Assembly: GCA_015489595.1 (NCBI GenBank)
Contig: WFZK01000002.1
Location: 1 to 51,874, forward strand
Direction of reading: 5' to 3'
From: Candidatus Dojkabacteria bacterium
GTDB taxonomy: Bacteria; Patescibacteriota; Dojkabacteria; GCA-002793355
Length of the DNA stretch: 51,874 nt
Positions 7,233 to 15,273 of this stretch are shown here, in pieces. A program made the translations under genes and the position numbers. The notes below the pieces were generated by a model. That model was not told the DNA's origin and did no database searches. It saw only the letters and a program-made list of their open reading frames with translations. Position 1 is the first letter of the stretch. Every line of letters starts with the position of its first letter.

Positions 7233-7744
7233 TGCAGAAGTTTATCCGCCAGGCTTATCAGAAGCACAAGCGCGATCTGTATACATATGTTTTTTACCGT
7301 GTGAAAAATCAAGAATTAGCAAGAGATATCGTGGCAGAGGTTTTTCTAAGGCTTACCAAAAACATCCACAAGCCAGGCGTAAAAAAATATCTAAGGGCTT
7401 GGCTTTTTAGAGTGGCTAGAAATTTAGTTGTTGACTATTATCGAGATGCTTATTACTCCAAGAGCCGCTCTTTGAAACAGGGTTTAGTAGAAGACGATGC
7501 CTACGCCAAGATAGAGAGCAAGATAGATAGTGATAAACAGCTTAAAATGTTATCTAAGTGCTTTAAGTTGCTAAGCCCAGCCTATCGGGAGATTATTGAG
7601 TTCAGAGTTTTTATGGGGTTACCCTACAGGGAGATCTCCGTTGTACTTAATATAAGTGAAAGCTCAGCCAAAATGAGGTACAAGCGAGCAATCGATAAAC
7701 TAAAACAGTTGTGCAGTGATGAAAAGATTAAGTCAGCTGCTTGA
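7232..7744 (+). CDS. ECF-type sigma-70 factor
   Basis: 170 residues with region 2 (about 10-80; 'DIVAEVFLRLTKNI' and 'WLFRVARNLVVDYYRD', the core-binding and -10 recognition helices) and region 4 (about 110-165; 'LSPAYREIIEFRVFMGLPYREI' region and 'SESSAKMRYKRAIDKL', the -35 helix-turn-helix). Regions 1 and 3 are absent, which defines an ECF factor. It is sandwiched between the hydrolase (TAATG coupling) and the giant membrane protein (26-29 bp overlap). In ECF systems the overlapping downstream membrane gene is usually the anti-sigma factor, which suggests regulated release of this sigma. Confidence 0.93.
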   Translation: MQKFIRQAYQKHKRDLYTYVFYRVKNQELARDIVAEVFLRLTKNIHKPGVKKYLRAWLFRVARNLVVDYYRDAYYSKSRSLKQGLVEDDAYAKIESKIDSDKQLKMLSKCFKLLSPAYREIIEFRVFMGLPYREISVVLNISESSAKMRYKRAIDKLKQLCSDEKIKSAA

Positions 7745-10700
7745 GAGATTTTTTAAAGAGTTTAAAGATGAGGTTCAGCAAAGCTTAGACGGAGAGGCCT
7801 TAGATGCGGTAGTGGAGCGCAAACTGGGTTTTAAGCTCTACCCTAAACCTAACTATTTTAAGTATGTGGGTTTTTTGTTCGGGATGCTGATAGGGTTTGT
7901 TTTTTTAGTTTGGTACATCCCTCAACTAAGATCCTATGTGTTGGTTTCTACAGGCGTATATAGATATGCTACTGTACACGAGCTTAAGACAGCAGCTAAA
8001 GTAAATCCGAAAGATTCTGTAGGTACGGTTACAATAGATCTAGGGAAGACTCCGGTTTCTGATAGTATTAGGAGTTTCGTAGAAGTAGTAGCCTATGAGA
8101 AGAATAAGAGAATCCCTGTAAAATTTGATGTTTCGAGTAATGGTCCACGTGTAAAGCTTACGATTCGTGACCCTGCTTATGACTTTGTTGTTGTTCGTAT
8201 TAAGAGGGGACTGATGTTTACTGATAATACAGTGTTAAAAAATGATCTGTCTCGTTTGATCTTTTTAAGGCATCGGCCGTGGTTTAATCTGGTAGACTCC
8301 GGATTTGTGCCGGCCTCTTTTCGCGTGATTGAATTCTGGTATGATCATGATTTTTCACGGAGTCAAGATAAGGCACGTTCCCTTAACGCTAGAGGCGATT
8401 TTAAGCTTAAGACTGGGCAGAAACATTTTGCAGAATACGATGCAAGCAGACTTTTCTCGGTCGCAAGGCCAGCTTCGCTTAATATAGATGGGATTGCTTT
8501 TAAGGTCTATCCGGTTCCGGCAGGAAAGTATGTAAAACCCAGGTTTACCTATGTCTCAGATGGGGAGTTTCGTTTTGGTATGCGGGGAGGTGACTTTGGG
8601 CCTTTTCAATTTAAGCTGTACAAGGCAGATTTAAATCAGCTTGAACCTTATTGGTCTTCTTTTGCGCAAAAAGATATTAAGCTTAACACAGGGCCTCCTT
8701 TTAAGGCCTATAGCAGTGCGCAGCAAGAGGTAAAAGTTCCGTACGGGTTGTATATTTTAGAGATTAGCTCAGAGAGCTTTAGCGAGAAAGTCCCAGTGGT
8801 TTCTACGCCCCTTAAGGTATGGAGCTTTTATGATTCTAGCTCTCGAGTTTTGTATTTTGCAGGTTTAGAAAAGAAAGAGCCGCTTACTCAGTATTCAGCT
8901 AGGGTTTATGTAAGATACCTTGATGGCTCTACTGAGGCTAGAGATCTCAGGGTCTCCAACACATTAGGTTCTTTAGAATTCTCGAAACCTTTGGCAGATT
9001 ACGCAGTGCTGGTTTTCTATAAAAATCGCTATGGTTTTACTTCCAATGTGGCTGAAGACAACTATCAAAAAGCTCTGTCTTCTCTAAAACCGGTATCTGA
9101 TTCTGTTATTTGGTTGGCAGGTGGTCGTGTAGCTCAACTCCTCAGGCGTGACGGTAGTTTTGAGCTTTACGGAAAGCAGGTAACAAGCGTAGGTTACTGT
9201 GTGTTGCCTCCTGGTAGGGTAAGAGGGCTAAAAAAACCATATCTTGAACTCTTTAGACAGAAGCTACGTGTAGACAATTTGTTCGGAGTTGTCTTCGTTC
9301 CGGCAGATAAGCTTTCAGAAGCCTACCAGTCGTGCGATGGAGCTGTTTATGTAGGTGTGTATGATGGGGACAAGCTGGTTGGCATACATAAATATTCAGA
9401 ACCTGCAGAAAGGCGTGATCTGCCGGCGCTGTTTATTGATCCTAGCTTAAAAGTAGTTAAAAAAGATCAAAAGGTTAGGGTGGCAATTGTTAGGGTACCT
9501 TATGCAGAAAACAAGCTAGATTCGCTTGTGCTGTCGTTTTACAGGTTAGATATCAGGCGAGGGCAGATCTTTAAGGGTGAGTTTATTTCTAAGAAGACTT
9601 TTAAGCTAGGAGAAGATCAGCAGAGCTTTGTTTTTGAACCTGCCAATATGATTGGAATTCCAGCCTATGTTGAGGTAACAGGTCTAAGAGATGGGCAGGT
9701 TGTGGACACAGAGGTTGTATACTATCTCCCCGAACCAGTGTTGTCAGTGGATCTGTCTAAAGGTGGATTTATAAAGAGTGTAGTTGACCCCGTGAGCGTA
9801 AGATTTAGTTCTTACAGTGGCGAGCTTATAGGAGCAATAGAGATTATAAACCACAAAGGTGAGATAGTAAAGCCCTTAGAGGGGGTTCATAAAGATTATA
9901 AGCTAGATTTTGTTTCTCTTCCTGAAGGAGAATATTATGCTAGGGTATACAAGAATAAACGGCTGTTGCAGGTTCTTTACTTAGGGAAAGTCATAGGCAG
10001 CGCTCAGAAATCCCAGATCCATGTTTCTGAAGATAAAAATCGTGTGGATTTTGGGATTCCTCAGACCGGCACTACAGAGTTTCTTGCGCTAATAAGAGAC
10101 GGGGTTTTGGCTAGTTGGACCAGGCTTGATCTGACCAATCCTTACATTGGCAAATTAGATTTTAAGAGGGATTACACGATTTGTCTGGGGAACTCCTGTG
10201 TAAAGAATGTCAGAACCGTTCGGGATTTTGCGTGTGAATATAGAACGAAGGCAAATGATTTGGTGATTGAAAATCTACCGGTAAATGCTGGTATGGCAAT
10301 CGTTAAAATAGGCGATCTTGTGCATTCTTATAAGATAAAGCAGGGAGTTTTAGAGATTAGCGGTCGAGGGGTTCAGTTGCCTCCTGGCCTGTATAATGCA
10401 GAAGTTTACCTTCTAGGTAAAGGGATAGGGGTATACAGATGTAGAGTAAAGATCCCTGTAAAAGCAGGAGTATACTTTAAGGTAGAGGGCCAGAAGGTTT
10501 TGATCTTTAACAACACGGCTAGCTCATTTGGAGATACACTTGTTTTTAGACAGAAGAATCATTTTGTGCCTTTGAAGATCGCGCCATTTAGTACTGCGAT
10601 GGTTAAATTGCCTTTTACTCCAGAGAAGCTTGAGTTTAAGAAGACTAAAGATGCAAAGCTACTGCCTGAATATAAGTTAGCCCAAGTCCTGCGCAAGGAT

Positions 10701-10871
10701 ACCTTATCGACCCTTTATAAAGATGTAGATTGGCTTGTTGCCCAGATAGTTGAATCCCTGTATGCTCGTGATAAGGAGCGGTTGGATAAACTTCTTCAGC
10801 AGCTTAAGCCTTTAAGCTATGAGCACTGGCTGAGGTTTAAATATTATGAGCAGAAGGTATTGGGAGAGTAA
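7719..10871 (+). CDS. Giant membrane-anchored protein, candidate anti-sigma factor or sensor
   Basis: 1050 residues (ATG 7719; the GTG just before it is an alternative). The first about 45 residues are charged and cytoplasmic, one TM follows at about 49-70 ('GFLFGMLIGFVFLVWYI'), and roughly 970 residues lie outside the membrane. The outer part is beta-rich with few Cys and looks like repeated immunoglobulin-type modules ('FEPANMIGIPAYVEVTGL', 'LPEGEYYARVYK', 'LPPGLYNAEVYL', where 'PPG/PEG-xY' strands recur). It overlaps the ECF sigma gene. Inference: the cytoplasmic N-terminus may hold the sigma and the ectodomain sense the surface. No zinc anti-sigma motif (HxxxCxxC) is present, so the role is unproven; a surface adhesin is the alternative. 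Confidence 0.85.
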   Translation: MKRLSQLLERFFKEFKDEVQQSLDGEALDAVVERKLGFKLYPKPNYFKYVGFLFGMLIGFVFLVWYIPQLRSYVLVSTGVYRYATVHELKTAAKVNPKDSVGTVTIDLGKTPVSDSIRSFVEVVAYEKNKRIPVKFDVSSNGPRVKLTIRDPAYDFVVVRIKRGLMFTDNTVLKNDLSRLIFLRHRPWFNLVDSGFVPASFRVIEFWYDHDFSRSQDKARSLNARGDFKLKTGQKHFAEYDASRLFSVARPASLNIDGIAFKVYPVPAGKYVKPRFTYVSDGEFRFGMRGGDFGPFQFKLYKADLNQLEPYWSSFAQKDIKLNTGPPFKAYSSAQQEVKVPYGLYILEISSESFSEKVPVVSTPLKVWSFYDSSSRVLYFAGLEKKEPLTQYSARVYVRYLDGSTEARDLRVSNTLGSLEFSKPLADYAVLVFYKNRYGFTSNVAEDNYQKALSSLKPVSDSVIWLAGGRVAQLLRRDGSFELYGKQVTSVGYCVLPPGRVRGLKKPYLELFRQKLRVDNLFGVVFVPADKLSEAYQSCDGAVYVGVYDGDKLVGIHKYSEPAERRDLPALFIDPSLKVVKKDQKVRVAIVRVPYAENKLDSLVLSFYRLDIRRGQIFKGEFISKKTFKLGEDQQSFVFEPANMIGIPAYVEVTGLRDGQVVDTEVVYYLPEPVLSVDLSKGGFIKSVVDPVSVRFSSYSGELIGAIEIINHKGEIVKPLEGVHKDYKLDFVSLPEGEYYARVYKNKRLLQVLYLGKVIGSAQKSQIHVSEDKNRVDFGIPQTGTTEFLALIRDGVLASWTRLDLTNPYIGKLDFKRDYTICLGNSCVKNVRTVRDFACEYRTKANDLVIENLPVNAGMAIVKIGDLVHSYKIKQGVLEISGRGVQLPPGLYNAEVYLLGKGIGVYRCRVKIPVKAGVYFKVEGQKVLIFNNTASSFGDTLVFRQKNHFVPLKIAPFSTAMVKLPFTPEKLEFKKTKDAKLLPEYKLAQVLRKDTLSTLYKDVDWLVAQIVESLYARDKERLDKLLQQLKPLSYEHWLRFKYYEQKVLGE

Positions 10872-10923
10872 TTTAGGGGCTGGGGCCCCAAAGGAAGTTA
10901 GCGATAACGGACTGTCCTGTATG

Positions 10924-10953
10924 TTGACTTTATAGGGTTTAATGGTATATAAT
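10924..10953 (+). promoter_or_regulatory. Strong consensus promoter of the 29-residue peptide gene
   Basis: TTGACT (10924-10929), an 18-nt spacer and TATAAT (10948-10953). It is the only promoter in the window with near-consensus boxes at both positions. The predicted 5' leader is about 75 nt. Confidence 0.8.
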
Positions 10954-10979
10954 ATCTTGTACTTTGAAAAGGGGAGGGG

Positions 10980-11012
10980 AAAGGAGTTAGTAGGATGTCC
11001 TATTTCTCCTTT
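10980..11012 (+). promoter_or_regulatory. Leader hairpin before the small membrane peptide
   Basis: AAAGGAG pairs with CTCCTTT, and inside it AGTAGGA pairs with TCCTATT (one G-U) around a small loop. The structure lies between the promoter and the true Shine-Dalgarno (11024-11033), 11 nt upstream of it. It may protect the mRNA 5' end or tune translation. Confidence 0.5.
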
Positions 11013-11036
11013 TGGAAGAAAATAAGGAGGTGAACC

Positions 11037-11126
11037 ATGATACTGCTTGTTTTCCTGATATTGATAATAGTTGGAATAGCCATATTTGTAGGATACATGC
11101 GCTGGATCAGCCAATTCTTCGAATAG
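11037..11126 (+). CDS. 29-residue hydrophobic membrane peptide
   Basis: An unannotated-size gene: 29 codons, ATG to TAG. The product is one TM helix (residues 2-20, 'ILLVFLILIIVGIAIFVG') followed by an amphipathic tail (YMRWISQFFE). Evidence for reality is the expression signal: the perfect Shine-Dalgarno AAGGAGGTGA at 11024-11033, spaced 3 nt from its end to the ATG, and a near-consensus promoter upstream. Most genes here have no Shine-Dalgarno at all. An 11-nt G-rich tract (10969-10979) is exactly complementary to 11156-11166, so the two ends of the transcript could pair around the gene. Resembles small membrane regulators or type I toxin-like peptides in layout only. Confidence 0.72.
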   Translation: MILLVFLILIIVGIAIFVGYMRWISQFFE

Positions 11127-11215
11127 GTCATTTAGCCCTGTATGAATAATTTAACCCCCTCCCCTTATTCTCTCTCTGGAGTCTCTAATACTTATTGAGC
11201 GTTTGAACCTTTAGG

Positions 11216-12538
11216 TTAGCCTCTTTTTACTGCCAAAAAGTAAGTAATGTTATCTTTCATGTCTTCTAGGTTCGATTCAACTACTGTAAGGTTGTACAGC
11301 TGGCTTAGGGCTATAGGGCCTAAAATGGCTGTGGTTTTTGGGAGTTTTCCTTTAACTAGGGCGTGGGCCGCCTTTGCAGTGTCAATGAGCTCTCCTTTCC
11401 CTGTAATCTGTTTAAGATGTGGATACTTTTGTTTTAGACTGTTTTTGCATTGCTTAAAGACTTGGGGATGGGCCATAATGGCTTTAAGTTCTGAAGTTTT
11501 CACGTCTTTGAGCTTCATAAGATGATGATGAATCGGGATTCCGAATTGGTCTATTATCTTTGCCTTAAATCTTGATAAGGCTTCAACCGACTCCCAGACC
11601 ATCCCTCCGTGAGAATTAAAAGCTGCGAATATTCCAATGTCTATATCACCGTAGTTTAGGGCTTTAAGCACATTGGCTGTGGTGTACAGGTACTTTATTT
11701 TGGGTTTGTTTATCTTTTTAGCTTTGATAAATTTTGTCGCTGCGATCTCGTTAAAACTTCCGGGTCCTCCTTGGATTCCAATGGTTGTGTATGGGGGATT
11801 GGCTTTGGTGGACAGGACTTTATTGTGAATTTTTTCAATCGCTTGCATTAGTTTTATGCGCATAGCCTTGGTGTAAGGGTTGTATCTTTGTAGGTCTAGG
11901 AAGAGTTCCATGGTATCATTGGTGGTCTGAACTGTGAGCTCGTACAGTTTTTTAGCGCCCATGGTATCAATCGGTGTGGGTTTAAGTCCGAATTTGGCAA
12001 GGGATCTACCTAAGAAATGTACGACTCCTTGCGAGAAGGCAGCCATCTTGTCGTGCTGTTTTGGGGTAAGTTCAATTACTTTAAGTCCTAGGCTTTCGAG
12101 GGTACGCTTCCAGAATTTAAATTCGTCTGAAGGGGCCGATAAGTTATGGATAACCCAAGGCAGTTCATCAAAACCGTGTCTGCTAGAGTCAGGTCCAAAC
12201 ATTGGATGGTTTAAAATTACTTTTCTAGGATACTTTTTGATGGCTTGCCTTAGCACTTCATAAGGGTGCATCTTGACAGAGAGAACATCAAAGATCGTGG
12301 TATCTTCAGGTACATATGGTAGGTGTTTTAGTAACACGCGTTTGAATTTTCCGATAGGTACAGCGAAAAACACTGCTTTAGGATTGTGGCTATAGAGGCT
12401 TTTAATTGAAGTAACAATGGTTACATTTTTTACCCTTTTTACGTCAGGATCAATACCAATAAGTTTGAATTCTGGTGACAGGAGTCTTGCCAGTGTTTTT
12501 CCGAAGCGGCCGAGGCCGACTATGGCGATTGTGTCCAT
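11216..12538 (-). CDS. Prephenate dehydrogenase-prephenate dehydratase fusion (TyrA-PheA type)
   Basis: 440 residues with two domains. Residues 1 to about 245 are a prephenate dehydrogenase: Rossmann 'GLGRFGKTLARLL', 'ILNHPMFGPDS' with the active-site His, and 'QHDKMAAFSQGVVHFLGR'. Residues about 252-440 are a prephenate dehydratase lobe pair: 'IGIQGGPGSFNEIAA' and the C-terminal catalytic motif region 'DNITYFLAVKRG'. The family motif there is TRF; here it is T432-Y433-F434. There is no chorismate mutase between the domains and no ACT domain after the second. No other aromatic pathway gene is in the window. Start fixed by TACAAT 5 nt upstream. Confidence 0.85.
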   Translation of the reverse strand: MDTIAIVGLGRFGKTLARLLSPEFKLIGIDPDVKRVKNVTIVTSIKSLYSHNPKAVFFAVPIGKFKRVLLKHLPYVPEDTTIFDVLSVKMHPYEVLRQAIKKYPRKVILNHPMFGPDSSRHGFDELPWVIHNLSAPSDEFKFWKRTLESLGLKVIELTPKQHDKMAAFSQGVVHFLGRSLAKFGLKPTPIDTMGAKKLYELTVQTTNDTMELFLDLQRYNPYTKAMRIKLMQAIEKIHNKVLSTKANPPYTTIGIQGGPGSFNEIAATKFIKAKKINKPKIKYLYTTANVLKALNYGDIDIGIFAAFNSHGGMVWESVEALSRFKAKIIDQFGIPIHHHLMKLKDVKTSELKAIMAHPQVFKQCKNSLKQKYPHLKQITGKGELIDTAKAAHALVKGKLPKTTAILGPIALSQLYNLTVVESNLEDMKDNITYFLAVKRG

Positions 12539-12543
12539 TAGGT

Positions 12544-12572
12544 ATTGTAGTGCAATTTAGGGCGTGGGGCAA
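12544..12572 (-). promoter_or_regulatory. Promoter of the TyrA-PheA gene, -35 inside palindrome P2
   Basis: Minus strand: TTGCCC (12572-12567), a 17-nt spacer, TACAAT (12549-12544), then 5 nt to the ATG. The -35 hexamer is part of the left arm of palindrome P2. Confidence 0.6.
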
Positions 12573-12607
12573 AATGCGGGAGTAGCGCATTTTGCCCCAC
12601 GCCCTAA
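12557..12607. repeat. Long palindrome P2
   Basis: Perfect 22-bp arms (12557-12578, 12586-12607), 7-nt centre. Right arm GCGCATTTTGCCCCACGCCC plus TAA. It overlaps the promoter of the TyrA-PheA gene. Confidence 0.92.
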
Positions 12608-12683
12608 GGTGGGCTCGTCTTTCATGGTGGAGGAGAGTCGCTATACGTAGGGTTATTCAAAAAAACTTGGGAGGGAAGCAATT

Positions 12684-12735
12684 TTAGGGGGCTTACGCAA
12701 AATCGGCTTTTTTCGATTTTGCGTAAGCCCCCTAA
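12684..12735. repeat. Long palindrome P3, overlapping the polymerase gene stop codon
   Basis: Perfect 22-bp arms (12684-12705, 12714-12735), 8-nt T-rich centre. Right arm CGATTTTGCGTAAGCCCCCT then AA. The stop codon of the O-antigen polymerase-like gene (12732-12734, minus) lies inside the right arm. Between P2 and P3 (12608-12683) nothing recognisable is seen. Confidence 0.92.
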
Positions 12736-14105
12736 TTTCGTCTTTTGTCCCGATGTATTCCCCACCACCAGGTAAGAGGGTCCCAGAATCCGAAGTAGAA
12801 AATGGTTGATACGGATAAGAAAGGTAGGGCTAGAGAAAGCGCGGTTGTAAATGCGCTGTCAGCGGAGGGTTTGTCTAAGGTAATCTTTATTTGTCTTATG
12901 TAAAGAACCCACAGATATATAAGTATAGCCACATAAACCACAAAGCCGGGTAGGCCTTGTTCCATAATAAGGGTGGCATAAAGTGAGTGGGCAGATGCTC
13001 CAAATTTAGCTTTAGGATCGATCTTCTCAATGTACACCATGGGAAAACTCCCTAAGCCCCATGGGATAAGTTTGTGAGACAATGCAAGCTTTACAGCTAT
13101 TGAGCTTAGACGCACATGGGTTCTTGCTGAGGCATCTCGGGTTACAGAGAATACGGATTTTACATATCTTGTGGTTGTTTTAATTACTTGAGATCTTACG
13201 GGTGTCATAAGGATAAGGCCTACTATAAAAAGTGTGGTAAGAATTGTCCTTACTGCAACCAATTTAATCACCGATAGCGCTATTGAATGTTTCTTTACAA
13301 TTCCGTAAGCTACCAGTGGGGCCATCACGGCGATAAAGCCCAGCAGTGCACTTCTTGAGAATGTAAAGATGTAATTGCCTATTGTCAGTATTTGAATCTT
13401 TGTGAGCCAGTCGCTGTAATTTTGTTCAAGCTTAGGAGAAAGATAAAGTACAACAGAGATCGCAAGTACGATAAGTAGAAACATCGCATAAACGTTTGTG
13501 TCGCCTAAAAGACCAGGGGGACGAAGAATATAATGCTTGTAGCTTAGATATTGGGCAAGGGGCTTGTCTATAAAGTAGCCGTTGAATAGGAACTTTCTAA
13601 ATAGCAGTGGAAGTTTTTTGTATCCTGATCTGAATCTGTATATAGTGTAGACCTGTAGGATACTTAGAAGAAAGCCGTAGGCCACGATAAAAAACATCGC
13701 CTTTATCCAGAGTCCAATAATCTTAAGTTTTAGCCTGGATTTTATAAGCCATCTAGCCCAGATTGATGTGGCAAATCCCAGGAGATAGCTTATATGAAGA
13801 TAGGCGAGCATACTTATGCTCAAAGAGAGGTATTTACTAAACACTAAGCTTATGAAATTTACTAAGCTAAGAGAACCGAAGATTATCACTTGAATTTTGT
13901 ATGTTTGTAAAAATTGTTTTAGCCCAAGATCAGCGATTTCTAACAATACTATCACTGCAGCGATCGCACTTAAGAGTAGGAGCCCTGGATTTATATGTTT
14001 GTTTAAGGAGCTAATAGATATGGTAACCGTAAAGGCTCTAAATAAAAGTAGTATCGGAGAAAAAGCCCACAATATAAGCATCGTGCGCTTTAGGGATTTT
14101 TTCAT
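12732..14105 (-). CDS. O-antigen ligase/polymerase-like membrane protein
   Basis: 457 residues, very hydrophobic, about 11-12 TMs. It has the Wzy_C/O-antigen ligase layout: N-terminal TM bundle, a large extracytoplasmic loop with 'LLGDTNVYAMFLLIVLA' before it, 'FTFSRSALLGFIAV' (the conserved SR-S segment), a second loop with 'GASAHSLYATLIMEQGLPG' (family H-N/S-x-Y/L motif) and the C-terminal TMs. It would polymerise or transfer lipid-linked polysaccharide repeats at the outer face of the membrane. ATG 14105 (MKKSLKRT) is chosen because TGC-TAGAAT ends 5 nt before it; the in-frame ATG at 14120 lies upstream of that box. First of the polysaccharide locus; its 3' end is in palindrome P3. Confidence 0.85.
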   Translation of the reverse strand: MKKSLKRTMLILWAFSPILLLFRAFTVTISISSLNKHINPGLLLLSAIAAVIVLLEIADLGLKQFLQTYKIQVIIFGSLSLVNFISLVFSKYLSLSISMLAYLHISYLLGFATSIWARWLIKSRLKLKIIGLWIKAMFFIVAYGFLLSILQVYTIYRFRSGYKKLPLLFRKFLFNGYFIDKPLAQYLSYKHYILRPPGLLGDTNVYAMFLLIVLAISVVLYLSPKLEQNYSDWLTKIQILTIGNYIFTFSRSALLGFIAVMAPLVAYGIVKKHSIALSVIKLVAVRTILTTLFIVGLILMTPVRSQVIKTTTRYVKSVFSVTRDASARTHVRLSSIAVKLALSHKLIPWGLGSFPMVYIEKIDPKAKFGASAHSLYATLIMEQGLPGFVVYVAILIYLWVLYIRQIKITLDKPSADSAFTTALSLALPFLSVSTIFYFGFWDPLTWWWGIHRDKRRN

Positions 14106-14110
14106 TTTAA

Positions 14111-14116
14111 ATTCTA
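14111..14116 (-). promoter_or_regulatory. -10 box for the polymerase-like gene (leaderless)
   Basis: TGC-TAGAAT on the minus strand ends 5 nt before ATG 14105, which decides between the two candidate starts. Confidence 0.65.
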
Positions 14117-14292
14117 GCATAGAGAGTGGAGTTGGTGGGGATGCAGGGGGCTGGGGTCTCCAATGGTAAATGACGATTCTATCTTCTGCGCCTTTAATTG
14201 TTTTATCGTTCTAGGAGGCGATTTTCTCAGGGTGCCAAATAAAACATATTTTGACGTGCAGGGTTTACCCTATTTGCCCGCGCCTGCAACCG

Positions 14293-15000
14293 TTAAGCCT
14301 CCGGTGGCTCTTCGGGGGGCGGTGGGACTGGTAGAGTGGATTTCATTCTGTATGCTACGTAAGCTACCTGAATGGCCTGAGTCTTATCTCCAGGTGGAGG
14401 TGGAGCAAGTTCCTCTTTACCTTCTTGTTCTGCTTTTAGTATTTTCGCGAGGTAATCTAGAGCGGCGAGAAGAAGGGGCGAAGTCTGCTCTTGGTCAGCC
14501 CAAGGTGGTGTTTTAGTTACTATCTCTCTTATCTGTAAAATTGTGGAGGGGTCTGGCGGAATCCGCCCTATGAAGTCTATATAGGGCATTCGCCTCTCCA
14601 TGAGTTCTCTTACGATTTTTGCCGCTTCTTGAATTTGCTGGTTGGGGGCCTTTGATAACCTTTCCCTTACTTCAGTAGGAGATAGGTGAGATTGGAATAA
14701 GGGATCTTGTAGCAGGCTCAGGAGGAGCTCTCCGAGAGTGGTTGCATACAGCATTATTTTAGATAACCTCTCTGAAAGATCGATTACCTCTTCAGGCGCT
14801 GTCTCTATACAGGCGACTAAGGTGTCCCATTGTCCGATAGCCTGGCGTATATCTGAGATGTCTTTTTCCGTTAGTTCAGGGAAATGCTCTGAAAGAAAGT
14901 TGGGAGCAGCTCTTTGTGTAGCTAGTTCAATTATTTTCGCTAGCTCTGTGGGGGTAAGAGTTGGTTGAGTGGTTTCTAGTTCTGTTTTGGATGGAGACAT
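14293..15000 (-). CDS. Unrecognised soluble protein with proline-rich tail
   Basis: 235 residues with no recognised family, TM or signal peptide. The N-terminal 15 residues are Ser/Thr-rich, residues about 18-195 are predicted mostly helical ('LAKIIELATQRAAPNF', 'VREERLSK'-type segments), and the tail contains two Pro runs ('APPPPGDK' and 'VPPPPEEPPEA'). The proline runs resemble linkers to a partner or wall. Its style (Pro-rich, Glu-rich, higher GC) matches the 901-residue and 215-residue proteins at 42.9-49.3 kb, so they may belong to one lineage-specific set. It is divergent from the GT4 gene at 15274. About 170 bp downstream of its stop contain only a half-palindrome (14145-14156). Confidence 0.75.
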   Translation of the reverse strand: MSPSKTELETTQPTLTPTELAKIIELATQRAAPNFLSEHFPELTEKDISDIRQAIGQWDTLVACIETAPEEVIDLSERLSKIMLYATTLGELLLSLLQDPLFQSHLSPTEVRERLSKAPNQQIQEAAKIVRELMERRMPYIDFIGRIPPDPSTILQIREIVTKTPPWADQEQTSPLLLAALDYLAKILKAEQEGKEELAPPPPGDKTQAIQVAYVAYRMKSTLPVPPPPEEPPEA

Positions 15001-15273
15001 AGTCTTGGCTTATAATTTTATTATATAGGTCTTTTCTATTATAACACAACTTTTAGATTTGAAAGCATCTAGGTAAGGTAAAGAGCGTTTAACGATTCGA
15101 AGATTTATGTTTTGCAGGGACCTTTTATATGTGGTGTCAGTGGGTAGCAGAATTTTTATCTACTACGCCTTGAATTGGTTCCCTGAAAACCTCGACTAAG
15201 GTTATTAGGATGCGAAGAATATTTCCTGATCTTTTATTTTGCCTACTTTTAAAGCTGATGCTTTAATACCAAA
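15001..15273. other. Divergent intergenic region
   Basis: The longest gene-free stretch. It is AT-rich near 15010-15050 (overlapping TATAAT-like hexamers on both strands) and carries a possible stem, CAGGGA-CC at 15116-15123 against GGTTCCCTG at 15177-15185, enclosing about 53 nt with a minor GTAG/CTAC stem. No known RNA motif was recognised. Confidence 0.4.
15262..15267 (+). promoter_or_regulatory. -10 box for the GT4 gene
   Basis: TGC-TTTAAT ends 6 nt before the GTG start at 15274, matching the leaderless pattern seen elsewhere and supporting the GTG start. Confidence 0.5.

Noticed and set aside
14163-14516. 117-codon plus-strand frame across an intergenic region and a minus-strand gene
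   Set aside because: Most of it is antisense to the 235-residue protein gene, with no start signal; treated as a chance frame.
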